Origin: Paenibacillus alba
Lineage (GTDB): Bacteria; Bacillota; Bacilli; Paenibacillales; NBRC-103111
DNA length: 64,000 nucleotides
Assembly: GCF_013204855.1 (NCBI RefSeq)
Contig: NZ_JABMKZ010000003.1
Span: forward strand, 124,001-188,000
Reading direction: 5' to 3'
In this document: piece after piece, positions 18,409 through 26,693 of the stretch
How positions within the stretch are numbered: position 1 is the stretch's first letter
Layout: every line of letters starts with the position of its first letter
Translations under genes and position numbers: made by a program
Notes under the pieces: model-generated
What the model was told of the DNA's origin: nothing
The model's database searches: none
The model's input: only the letters and a program-made list of their open reading frames with translations

Positions 18409-19593
18409 TTATCGCTCCTTTGAGACTTCAAATATATTTCCAACTCGTCGGATAATAACCTGAGCCTGTACTTCAACCTCCGTTTGGGAAAATAGATTCG
18501 AACCTGTATCCCAATTCTCAGAGATTGGCTTCCACATTTTGTAGTGATTTTCAAATAGATACGCGCCGAGTCCCAGAGCATCTTTCTTGTAAGTCTTTTG
18601 AAGTTTCGCAATGACTTTATTCGAATTCTTGATGAGTGTTTCTTCCAGTTTTTTTTGCAAGGATTCCAGTGTTTTGGATTCTGTTGGATCGCCGTCGGTA
18701 AGCGATTTATCGAGAACACCCTCAGCAACTAGTTTAATTGTAAATTTAAAGTGGTCTGGGCTTGTCTGTTTAACGATGAATTTGCGTCTTGCTCGCTCGA
18801 CCTTAAAACCAATGATTTCATCGCCAAAATTAGCTTCAACAATTCCGCCCTTCACTCCTTTGGTGATAAAGTTGAGACCTTGCGTTTCTTCCCCATTCAA
18901 GAATCCAACCAATTGATTGGTTGCACCATCGAATAAGGCACTCCCATTCAAGCTTAGATCTTTATTTTCTCTTTTTACTTTTTGTATCACATAGCTTTCG
19001 CGTTTGATTAAACTCTCGTGGACATCTCCAATTCGCGACTGAGGCAGCATGTAGTTGGTTTTTTTATTATTTTTGGCAATCGAAGAGATGTAGTCAATCG
19101 GTGTGGTTTCATTGTTAGGCTCAATATCCAGGATATCCGACGCTTTTCCTTCCGCGATCAACACTTGGACGCCTCGGCGCATCTCGCTGTTCCTTAGGAA
19201 ATAGTCCAGCATGCTGGGGAAAGCGGCTTTACTCTTCGCCACCTCGCTGGAGACAATGATAACCTTTAAATGTTCGAAATAAGGAGTGCGGCTTGTTTTG
19301 GCAGCCATTCTTGCGGCTATAGCGGGCATGGAGTTTTCCGAAGTTGAAATGTTGAAATAGGCTTGCGTGGCATGAGGCGCACTATTATTTTGGGTATTGC
19401 TTTGCTTCAAACCGCCTGGAACCATCATTTGAAAGGTGCCTGTGTACAGGTTTTTTTCTCCTGCTTCTTTATAGTCCACGGCAACCCCTACAACAAATCC
19501 TCGATCATTGATTTCTACGCGATCCCAGCACCCTGTTAAGAGCAAGACGGCACAGCCAAGTCCTAATAAGGTTGATAGGGCTTTAAGTGGCAT
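18409..19593 (-). CDS. Spore germination receptor C subunit, lipoprotein (Ger(x)C family)
   Basis: About 394 residues. The N-terminus has a lipoprotein signal (LLGLGCAVLLLTGCWD) with Cys in a lipobox, then the family hallmark CWDRVEINDRGFVVGVAVDY. GerC proteins are the lipid-anchored part of nutrient germination receptors in the spore inner membrane. The start ATG at 19593 (a GTG lies one codon earlier) follows GAGGAG and overlaps the end of the gerB-type gene. The nutrient sensed is unknown. Confidence 0.95.
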   Translation of the reverse strand: MPLKALSTLLGLGCAVLLLTGCWDRVEINDRGFVVGVAVDYKEAGEKNLYTGTFQMMVPGGLKQSNTQNNSAPHATQAYFNISTSENSMPAIAARMAAKTSRTPYFEHLKVIIVSSEVAKSKAAFPSMLDYFLRNSEMRRGVQVLIAEGKASDILDIEPNNETTPIDYISSIAKNNKKTNYMLPQSRIGDVHESLIKRESYVIQKVKRENKDLSLNGSALFDGATNQLVGFLNGEETQGLNFITKGVKGGIVEANFGDEIIGFKVERARRKFIVKQTSPDHFKFTIKLVAEGVLDKSLTDGDPTESKTLESLQKKLEETLIKNSNKVIAKLQKTYKKDALGLGAYLFENHYKMWKPISENWDTGSNLFSQTEVEVQAQVIIRRVGNIFEVSKER

Positions 19594-20692
19594 CACTTTT
19601 CACTCCTCGAAGCTTTGCAACCATAAAAATGATGATAGGAAACAAGATGCTGACGATGACGCCGTAATGTGTGATAACGCTGCTTATTTTACCAAAATCC
19701 GTTAAGTTTTTTGGAAACATGCAAAATAAATAAATGACTGGACTTAATAGAAAAACCAATTTGATATGTTTTTTTTTAGGGAAAATCGAATGGAGCGCAA
19801 ACACAGCACAATCAAAGGCCATAACGGTTGTTGTAAATACAGTCATTATCCATATTGTAAAAAAAATCGATTCAAACCGTTCAAAAAATTCGCCTGGAAT
19901 TTGCATTTCTTTGGCTAATTCTACTGCGGGGTAAGTAATTTCCTGCAATGTCATCTGTGAAAATACGCCTACACATACAAGATAGATAGCTGCGTACAAA
20001 ATGACGGGGAGTAGAATTCCGAAGACTACGGCTTTTGGGGCATCCTTGGGGCGGTTCATCAAGGTGATATAGAATAGGATGATTTCAAACCCCAAGAGCG
20101 AAAAGGTCGTATTTTTAATCCCAACGGTTATCGCTTTCCAATCGGTGATGAGAAACGGCTTTAATTCTTTGGAATCAACGATTCCCAGACTGAACAGAAG
20201 GACGAGTACCGTTATGGTGATGACAATCGGGATAAACAGGATATTTAATCGAATAAGGCCAACACGAGCGCCTGATACCCCATACACGACAACAAGCAAG
20301 AACGCTAAGGAAATGACTTCGACAGGTGTATTTTCAAATAAATATTGCTTGGAAATATTGGCTATCGCTCTAACCTCGTAGGCGGCAAAGCAGAGAAAAT
20401 AAGCGGAAAGGGAAAATACAGCAACGATTGCGAGAGGTTTCGTAACGGCCGCAGTCGCATAGGCAAAATAGCCCTGTTTGCTAAAGTGAGTCGCAATATA
20501 GGCAAGCAGCCAGGCAAAGCCGGCGGCGATAATGCCTGCAAAAAAGATGGATACCCACCCATCCGACGATTGGACGGTTTTCGCCAAATCCCGCGGCAGC
20601 ATAATGACGCCTACCCCAATAATCATCGAGGAAATGGTAATCACCATATCCAAAAAGCCGATCTCTCGATCTCCGTATTCAAAGGTTTTCAT
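19583..20692 (-). CDS. Spore germination receptor B subunit (GerAB/ArcD/ProY-type permease)
   Basis: A 369-residue polytopic membrane protein of the GerAB family, distantly related to amino-acid transporters, with about ten hydrophobic segments and the N-terminal block REIGFLDMVITISSMIIGVG. It probably holds the nutrient-binding pocket of the receptor. The start at 20692 (MKTFEYGDRE) follows GAGGAGAAAATAAT; the earlier ATG overlaps the gerA-type gene. It is between the A and C subunit genes as usual. Confidence 0.95.
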   Translation of the reverse strand: MKTFEYGDREIGFLDMVITISSMIIGVGVIMLPRDLAKTVQSSDGWVSIFFAGIIAAGFAWLLAYIATHFSKQGYFAYATAAVTKPLAIVAVFSLSAYFLCFAAYEVRAIANISKQYLFENTPVEVISLAFLLVVVYGVSGARVGLIRLNILFIPIVITITVLVLLFSLGIVDSKELKPFLITDWKAITVGIKNTTFSLLGFEIILFYITLMNRPKDAPKAVVFGILLPVILYAAIYLVCVGVFSQMTLQEITYPAVELAKEMQIPGEFFERFESIFFTIWIMTVFTTTVMAFDCAVFALHSIFPKKKHIKLVFLLSPVIYLFCMFPKNLTDFGKISSVITHYGVIVSILFPIIIFMVAKLRGVKSDAT

Positions 20693-20693
20693 A

Positions 20694-22265
20694 TTATTTT
20701 CTCCTCGGCAGCATGCGTTCTTCATTTTTGGTTTGCAGCATTTTGGGCCGTTTTCTCAGAAAGAAAAGGGGAGCCCTCAGGATGAGATCTTTCCAGTCGC
20801 GAATAAATATCGGCGCAAACGGCGTTGAGTACGGAATGCCAAAGCTCTTTAGATTAACGATGTGGATGTTGATCATAATGTAAGCCAGAATGATGCCGTA
20901 AAGCCCGAAAACGGCGGCAACCAGCATAATGCCGAACCGCATCATGCGCAGTGATATGGCGAAGGAGTAAGACGGCAAGGAGAAGGAAGCAATAGCTGTG
21001 ACTGCTACCACAATGACCATAACGGGGCTGACCATGCCTGCGGCTACCGCAGACTCTCCGATGACTAGTCCCCCAACGATCCCTATGGTTTGACCAATTG
21101 GCTTCGGCAGCCGCAAGCCTGCTTCTCTGAGCAGTTCCAAGGTGAATTCCATGACAAAGGCTTCAATGACCGCGGGAAACGGCACACCTTCTCGCGCCCC
21201 GGCTATGGAGAAAGCTAGTTTGGAGGGAATCATGCCATGATGAAATTCGAGTAAAGCAATATAAAGAGCAGGCAAGAAAGTAGCGATGAAAGCGGAAATC
21301 ATCCTTAAGGCGCGAGTTAGGGTACTAATCAGCCAATTTTGGTAAAAGTCTTCGGGTGATTGCATGCTGGAGGCGAAGGTAATCGGCAAAATGAGAGCGA
21401 AAGGGTCCCCATCCACCAAAATGCCCACTCGTCCCTGGAGAATGGAGCCAGACACTTTATCAGGCCGCTCTGTATTCAAAATAACCGGAAAGGGACTAAG
21501 AAAGCTGTCCGCGATCCACTGCTCTAAATATCCGGACCCTTCTATATCGTCGATATCAATTGTGTTTATTCTGCGCGTAACCTCCTTCACCAGCTCAGGA
21601 TGGACGATATCCGCGATATAAGTAACGACAACTTCTCTTTTCCCTCTACGTCCGACTTGATAGGTATCGAAGACGAGGTTTTTATCTTTAATTCTCCTAC
21701 GGATCATTGCCGTATTTGTCCTTAGATCCTCGGAAAAGCCTACACGGGGACCTCGAATGATGGACTCTGTTTGCGATTCTTCAACAGCGCGTGTTTTCCA
21801 GCCGCAGCTGGAAATTAGTATGCCTTGCTGCAGTTTGTCGAGCAGAAGAAGGGTGTTTCCAGACAATAAAGCCGTTAGCATGTCATCCACAACATCTTCG
21901 ATTTCAAGATCATATGTCGTTAATATTTGCTGCGTCAAAATGGTCATCAGTTCAGTAGGAGACGCAGCTGTATGTTGATAAGAATGGAGCATCGGTTTGA
22001 GCAGCTGGTCATTGATAAGCGTGGTGTCCACCAGTCCGTCAAAGCTGACTAACGCACAGGGATGCTGTTCCTCGCCAATGGTGAACTCTCTTATCATCAG
22101 ATCGCTTGGGTTATGCAGCTGCATTTTAATCATGGCGAGGTTATCTTGTAATTCAAGAGCAAGTCCTTGGTTGGAAGTGGAAGCGGATTGATTTTTTTGA
22201 ATTTGCGTCGTTGCCGGAATGGTTGCTCGTCGGATCGGTTTTTTGCCGAATAATTGTTTGAACAT
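20694..22265 (-). CDS. Spore germination receptor A subunit (GerA family)
   Basis: A 523-residue GerA-family protein: a large soluble N-terminal domain with the motif VDTTLINDQLLKPM and the conserved RRGKREV and GRVGILVDGDPFAL blocks, followed by several membrane segments in the second half (PALYIALLEFHHGMIP, GQTIGIVGGLVIGESAV) and a cytoplasmic end. It is the first gene of the leftward ger operon; GGGAGG precedes ATG 22265. Such operons are normally read by sigma-G RNA polymerase in the forespore, but I did not find a convincing sigma-G promoter. Confidence 0.95.
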   Translation of the reverse strand: MFKQLFGKKPIRRATIPATTQIQKNQSASTSNQGLALELQDNLAMIKMQLHNPSDLMIREFTIGEEQHPCALVSFDGLVDTTLINDQLLKPMLHSYQHTAASPTELMTILTQQILTTYDLEIEDVVDDMLTALLSGNTLLLLDKLQQGILISSCGWKTRAVEESQTESIIRGPRVGFSEDLRTNTAMIRRRIKDKNLVFDTYQVGRRGKREVVVTYIADIVHPELVKEVTRRINTIDIDDIEGSGYLEQWIADSFLSPFPVILNTERPDKVSGSILQGRVGILVDGDPFALILPITFASSMQSPEDFYQNWLISTLTRALRMISAFIATFLPALYIALLEFHHGMIPSKLAFSIAGAREGVPFPAVIEAFVMEFTLELLREAGLRLPKPIGQTIGIVGGLVIGESAVAAGMVSPVMVIVVAVTAIASFSLPSYSFAISLRMMRFGIMLVAAVFGLYGIILAYIMINIHIVNLKSFGIPYSTPFAPIFIRDWKDLILRAPLFFLRKRPKMLQTKNEERMLPRRK

Positions 22266-22335
22266 GATGTGCTGCCTCCCATGTTACGCAAATGCATACC
22301 TTCAATATTTACCTTTTTGCCCTAAATTAACCGAA

Positions 22336-22349
22336 ATGACATTTGTCAT
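22336..22349. promoter_or_regulatory. Palindrome between the ger operon and the ABC/two-component operon
   Basis: ATGACATTTGTCAT is a 14-base inverted repeat (6-bp arms, TT centre) about 85 bp before the ABC ATPase gene. It is a candidate operator for the NarL-type regulator encoded at 25227. The link is only by position. Confidence 0.4.
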
Positions 22350-22434
22350 CTCAAATCGATGATACCTGTGAATGATGTCAGGGCGATATCTGCGATAAGA
22401 TTGGTACATCAAAGAAAACGTTGTGAGGTGGCTT

Positions 22435-23319
22435 ATGAAACCAATCATTCAAATTGACCAAGTAACCAAAGAGTTCAAAGGAAGAGCTGCTGTGGATAAC
22501 CTATCCTTAACGATTGAAGAGGGAAGTGTCGTTGCGCTTCTAGGGCCTAATGGGGCTGGGAAAACAACGACGGTCTCTATGATGCTCGGCCTGCTGCTCC
22601 CAACCAAGGGAAACGTTCGTATCTGGGACAGAAATCCCCAGGACAGAGCCGTTCGGAATCGCTTGGGGGCGATGCTTCAAGAAGTCAATGTGATTGATGG
22701 TCTGACGGTTCTGGAAACGATTGACCTGTTCCGGCACTACTACAGCCATTCATTGCCGCTGGACCATTTGCTGCACATATCGGGGCTTGAAGCAGAGAAA
22801 AACAAGCGTGCTTCCTCGCTCTCCGGAGGCCAAAAGCGCAGACTGGGCTTCGCTCTCGCATTGGCGGGGGATCCTGGCTTGCTGTTTCTGGATGAGCCAA
22901 CTGTCGGCATGGATATTACCGCGAGGCAACAATTCTGGGAAACGGTTCGCGGGATGGCGGCCAACGGCAGAACGATTATTCTTACGACTCACTATTTGGA
23001 AGAAGCAGACAGCATCGCGGACAGAATTGTTGTCATCAACAAAGGCAAGCTGATCGCGGACGGGACTTCGACGGAAATCAAAGCTTCTACGAATCGGAAA
23101 ACGATTCTTTTCACAGCGGGTGCCCATTTAACAGAAGCTCAGCTTGCTTCGCTGCCTTGCGTTAACGATGTGACATGGAGTGGTCGCAAGGTGAAAATCA
23201 CGAGTACGGACACGGATAAACTGATCTTCGCCATGGTTCAGCGGCAGCTGGATATCAAAGATATTGAAATCCATGCGGGCGGGTTAGAAGACGCTTTTCA
23301 GTTTCTGGTTCAACAATAA
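22435..23319 (+). CDS. ABC transporter ATP-binding protein (CcmA/LnrL/YvfR type)
   Basis: A 294-residue ABC ATPase: Walker A GPNGAGKTT, Q-loop region ending in MLQEVNVIDG, signature LSGGQKRRLGFALA, Walker B LLFLDEPTVGMD and the switch His in LTTHYLEEAD. The start at 22435 follows GAGGTGG; an upstream GTG at 22423 overlaps that site. With the next three genes it forms an exporter plus two-component unit like B. subtilis yvfRSTU or the linearmycin-resistance lnr genes. Such units often export or resist membrane-active compounds; the substrate here is unknown. Confidence 0.93.
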   Translation: MKPIIQIDQVTKEFKGRAAVDNLSLTIEEGSVVALLGPNGAGKTTTVSMMLGLLLPTKGNVRIWDRNPQDRAVRNRLGAMLQEVNVIDGLTVLETIDLFRHYYSHSLPLDHLLHISGLEAEKNKRASSLSGGQKRRLGFALALAGDPGLLFLDEPTVGMDITARQQFWETVRGMAANGRTIILTTHYLEEADSIADRIVVINKGKLIADGTSTEIKASTNRKTILFTAGAHLTEAQLASLPCVNDVTWSGRKVKITSTDTDKLIFAMVQRQLDIKDIEIHAGGLEDAFQFLVQQ

Positions 23320-23345
23320 ATAGGGATATGAAGGAGATGACGTCA

Positions 23346-24086
23346 ATGAGAGCCATGATTGCTCAATGTAAAGCGGAGCTGCTCAGAACGTTTCGCAATA
23401 AACGATTTTTTATGTTTTCGTTGATTATGCCTGCCATTTTTTATTTTATTTTCTCCTCAACGGTTGGGGATAATACGGAGGTTGGAGGGGTTTCCTGGAA
23501 AGCGTATTATTTGATGTCGATGACCGTTTTTGGAGTTGTCGGAGCTTGTGTGAATACGCTCAGCATTAAGTTCGCCCAGGAAAGAACGCAGGGCTGGCTT
23601 CGGATGATTGAAATTACGCCGCTGCCGTCAAGCGCCTATGTTTTATCGAAAATTGTTTCTCATAGCATCATTAATTTGGTCACCATTATCTTTATGTTTC
23701 TGCTCGGCGGGCTTGTCAAAGGCGTGGAGCTTACGTTGTTACAATGGGTCGGCTGCGGATTGTGGATTTGGTTAGGTTCCTTGCCCTTTATGGCGCTTGG
23801 CCTTCTGATAGGCACATGCAAAACCGTTGAGGTGACACAAGTTGTAGCGCAAATTATTTTCATGGGTTCTTCTGTCCTTGGAGGATTATGGTTTCCAACG
23901 CAGGCGATGCCCAAAATCATGCAAACCATTGCGCAATATGTCCCTACGTTTCGTTATGGTCAAGGTGCTTGGAATATCATATCCGGCGTAGGTTTAACAT
24001 GGAGCGGCGTACTCATTCTGATCGGTTACGGGGTCGTATTTGTGGTATTATCATCGTATATCCTGCAAAAACAGAAGGCGGCCTAA
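23346..24086 (+). CDS. ABC-2 type transporter permease
   Basis: A 246-residue ABC-2 permease with six likely membrane segments, starting after AAGGAGATGACGTCA at ATG 23346; the ATG at 23328 overlaps the ribosome binding site. Conserved stretches include FAQERTQGWLRMIEITPLP and GLWFPTQAMPKIMQTIAQYV, seen in YvfS-like permeases. It partners the ATPase directly upstream. Confidence 0.93.
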   Translation: MRAMIAQCKAELLRTFRNKRFFMFSLIMPAIFYFIFSSTVGDNTEVGGVSWKAYYLMSMTVFGVVGACVNTLSIKFAQERTQGWLRMIEITPLPSSAYVLSKIVSHSIINLVTIIFMFLLGGLVKGVELTLLQWVGCGLWIWLGSLPFMALGLLIGTCKTVEVTQVVAQIIFMGSSVLGGLWFPTQAMPKIMQTIAQYVPTFRYGQGAWNIISGVGLTWSGVLILIGYGVVFVVLSSYILQKQKAA

Positions 24087-24089
24087 ACG

Positions 24090-25220
24090 ATGAGCAAGCT
24101 TCTCAAAAGCCGGAAATCTCCGGTTGATCTTTGGTATTTGTGGTTCTTCTACTTAATTTTTCCCATCATGACATTAACGTCAAAGCCGCTTCCACAAATG
24201 TGGGCCGGCTTTGCTTTATTAGCTGTTTTTGCGCTTTGTGTCACATTGGGATTTCGGGATGCCAAGCGGAGATTCATTTACATTGTGCTCATTTGTGCGA
24301 TGATCCTGTTTTTTTCCACGACTTATAGTCCGTATTTGATCTACATGTTTTTCTATACAATTCCCTTAATGGGGCTGCTGCCAACGACAAGACAGTTTTT
24401 CTTAACCCTCGCTGTTTTGATAACGACGGTCATTTTCATTATTTTGCTGGATTTCGATCAATTTTATGGCGACGGGCTTTGGTATTTCTTGCCTTCTCTT
24501 GTCATTATGCTTATCCTTCCGTTCGGAATTCGATCGAGAATGAAGGAAAATGAGCTGAGGGAGAAATTAACGCTTGCCAACGATGAGATTGCTCGTCTGG
24601 CTAAGCTGGATGAACGGCAGCGGATTTCCCGCGATCTGCATGATACCCTCGGGCATACGCTGTCTTTGATCACGCTCAAAAGTGAGCTGGCAGAGAAATT
24701 GATCCTCAAGAATCCGGAGCGGGCTGTGCAGGAAGTGAAGGATATTCAAGCGACTTCCCGAGCGGCGTTGAAGCAGGTGCGTGAATTGATTTCAGGGATG
24801 AACATGGTCTCTATTACGGAAGAACTGAAGAAATCCGAAGAAATTTTACGTGCGGCCGGTATGGTATTTGATGTGGACAATCAGGTCGATTTATCCGAGA
24901 TGCCTCCTATGGTTCAGAATATTTTGGGCATGTGTTTGAAAGAAGCCATCACGAATGTGATTAAACATAGCGGGGCGACGATTTGTACATTGAAGCTTCA
25001 GGAGGATCGGGCTTACTGGAACATGAGCTTGTCGGATAACGGCCCAGTTTGCGAGAGGAATAAACAACAGCTGCCTTCTTCGGGGCGCGGCTTGCTGGGG
25101 ATGAGAGAACGTCTGGAATTAATTGAAGGCACAATGACGTTCCATATAGGCACAGAAGCCGAAACCAGTCTTGTCATCCAAATCCCCAGGATAATCAAAC
25201 AATATGAAGCGAAAGGGTGA
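24090..25220 (+). CDS. Sensor histidine kinase, DesK/NarL type
   Basis: A 376-residue kinase with an N-terminal block of about five membrane segments and almost no outer loops (residues 10-150), the layout of DesK-like intramembrane sensors. The HisKA_3 phosphorylation site is H184 in ISRDLHDTLGHTLSL, and an HATPase domain follows (MCLKEAITNVIKHSG; SDNGPVC; GRGLLGMRERL). It lies 3 bp after the permease, so the kinase likely senses the membrane state or the transported compound. The next gene is its response regulator. Confidence 0.93.
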   Translation: MSKLLKSRKSPVDLWYLWFFYLIFPIMTLTSKPLPQMWAGFALLAVFALCVTLGFRDAKRRFIYIVLICAMILFFSTTYSPYLIYMFFYTIPLMGLLPTTRQFFLTLAVLITTVIFIILLDFDQFYGDGLWYFLPSLVIMLILPFGIRSRMKENELREKLTLANDEIARLAKLDERQRISRDLHDTLGHTLSLITLKSELAEKLILKNPERAVQEVKDIQATSRAALKQVRELISGMNMVSITEELKKSEEILRAAGMVFDVDNQVDLSEMPPMVQNILGMCLKEAITNVIKHSGATICTLKLQEDRAYWNMSLSDNGPVCERNKQQLPSSGRGLLGMRERLELIEGTMTFHIGTEAETSLVIQIPRIIKQYEAKG

Positions 25221-25226
25221 GCGTGA

Positions 25227-25829
25227 ATGCGAGTTGTGGTTGCTGAAGACCAAGGTATGCTTCGAGGGGCACTGAGTGCTCTGCTGGATCTTGAGGATGA
25301 TATTGAAGTTGTTGGTCAGGCAGCTAATGGCGAACAGGCTTTGGAAATGATTCAGGCGCTTCAGCCTGATCTCTGTATTATGGATATTGAAATGCCTAAG
25401 CTGACAGGCCTGGATGTTGCCGATAAAATAAAAGAAGCTAAAATGACTTGCCGCGTGGTCATCTTGACCACCTTCTCTCGTTCCGGCTATTTTCAGCGAG
25501 CGATGAAAGCCGGTGTTCACGGGTATCTGTTGAAGGATGCACCGATTCAGGAGTTAAGTGAAGCGCTGCGCAAAGTAGAGAGCGGGGGCCGGGCGATTTC
25601 ACCGGAGCTTGCTCTTCAATTCTGGGAAGCGGAGAATCCGCTCACGAGCAGAGAACAGGACATTCTTAAGCTGATCGCACAGGGATTATCGGCAGGGGAG
25701 ATGGCCAAGCAGCTATTCCTCTCGAGCGGTACCATTCGCAACTATGTGTCCGAGATATTGCAGAAGCTGGATGCCAAGAATCGCATTGATGCGATTGCGA
25801 TCGCCGAAAAGAACGGTTGGCTTCAATAG
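25227..25829 (+). CDS. Response regulator, NarL/DesR type
   Basis: A 200-residue regulator with a receiver domain (phospho-acceptor D53 in LCIMDIEMPK; conserved ILTTFSRSGY and YLLKDAP) and a C-terminal LuxR-type HTH (LTSREQDILKLIAQG; LSSGTIRNYVSEILQKL). It is encoded 6 bp after the kinase gene and probably controls the ABC operon itself. The palindrome at 22336-22349 is a candidate binding site. Confidence 0.94.
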   Translation: MRVVVAEDQGMLRGALSALLDLEDDIEVVGQAANGEQALEMIQALQPDLCIMDIEMPKLTGLDVADKIKEAKMTCRVVILTTFSRSGYFQRAMKAGVHGYLLKDAPIQELSEALRKVESGGRAISPELALQFWEAENPLTSREQDILKLIAQGLSAGEMAKQLFLSSGTIRNYVSEILQKLDAKNRIDAIAIAEKNGWLQ

Positions 25830-25846
25830 ATGAGGTTTGAGAAGAG

Positions 25847-25879
25847 CTCGTGAGCCCGTTAAGGGAGCACGAGTTTTTT
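25847..25879 (+). terminator. Terminator after the ABC/two-component operon
   Basis: CTCGTGAGCCC pairs imperfectly with GGGAGCACGAG, followed by six T residues. The remaining gap to the sigma factor gene at 26145 holds a short ORF (separate entry), a possible -10 TACAAT at 25931-25936, and nothing else I recognise. Confidence 0.82.
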
Positions 25880-25975
25880 GCTCTCTAGGTACTAGATAAA
25901 CATAGTACTTTCCCAATGTGCAAAATCACTTACAATGAAAGTAATTTGACCAAAGTACAAAAGGGAGGCTTGGAT

Positions 25976-26014
25976 TTGACAGAGATGAAACTAATATTGT
26001 TCATATGCGTCTAA
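25976..26014 (+). other. Possible 12-codon leader peptide before the sigma factor gene
   Basis: A strong ribosome binding site (AAGGGAGG, 25961-25968) is followed 7 bases later by TTG and a 12-codon reading frame, MTEMKLILFICV, ending in TAA at 26012-26014. No longer gene follows in any frame until 26145. It could be a leader peptide or the remnant of a lost gene. The evidence is the site and spacing only. Confidence 0.3.
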
Positions 26015-26144
26015 GAAGTGTGTATTTATTCATGAAAGTTTGTTATTCTGTTAGTTGCAAGACGCTATTGTATTTTATTCTAAAAGATTTGCAACCTTAT
26101 GAGCCGCAGCTGCGTCTGTAAGATTGCAAGAGGGAGGGATCCCA

Positions 26145-26693
26145 GTGGTAGCACCCGAACTGGTTAGATCAGCTCAAGCCGGTGATCGTGATGCTCTCAT
26201 TACCCTATTGCGAGAAATTGAGTCTCACGTCTATAGAACCGCTTATTATATTTTGAATAATGAACAGGATGCCCTTGATGCTTCACAGGAGGCGCTCCTT
26301 CGGATTTATACAAAAATTAATTCGTATGAAGAAAAAGCGCTATTCAAGACGTGGGTACAGCGGATTGTAACTAACATCTGCATCGATAAATTTCGCAAGG
26401 CGAAACCAACGGTTTCTATTGATGAGCATGATATGACTTTTACTGCAGAGCATAATGTGGAATATGAAATTATGACCGGCTATTTAGCCAAAGACATTCG
26501 AGAGGCAATAGATAAGCTTCCCGAGCACCATCGATCTGTCGTTGTTCTTCGTTATTTGCAGGACTTTTCGTATCATGAGATTGCAGAATCGCTGAACTTG
26601 CCACTGAATACGGTGAAGTCATACTTATTTCGAGCGAGACAGCAATTGCAGTCGCTGCTCCAAGACTATCAGAAAGGAGGTGTTCGGGGATGA
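26145..26693 (+). CDS. RNA polymerase sigma factor, ECF (sigma-70 region 2/4) type
   Basis: A 182-residue ECF-type sigma factor. Region 2 is at about 20-85 (YYILNNEQDALDASQEALL; FKTWVQRIVTNICIDKFRK) and region 4 at about 120-170 (LPEHHRSVVVLRYLQDFSYHEIAE; NLPLNTVKSYLFRARQQL). The GTG start at 26145 follows AGGGAGGGAT; a TTG at 26124 lies ahead of the binding site. The end overlaps the next gene as ATGA, which strongly couples it to its anti-sigma. Resembles the SigW group in layout; the regulon is unknown. Confidence 0.93.
   Translation: MVAPELVRSAQAGDRDALITLLREIESHVYRTAYYILNNEQDALDASQEALLRIYTKINSYEEKALFKTWVQRIVTNICIDKFRKAKPTVSIDEHDMTFTAEHNVEYEIMTGYLAKDIREAIDKLPEHHRSVVVLRYLQDFSYHEIAESLNLPLNTVKSYLFRARQQLQSLLQDYQKGGVRG

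Noticed and set aside
18198..18728. A 176-codon minus-strand frame ending with the small ger-operon protein
   Set aside because: The first 108 codons lie inside gerC in another frame. Only the last 68 codons, with their own ribosome binding site, are taken as a gene.
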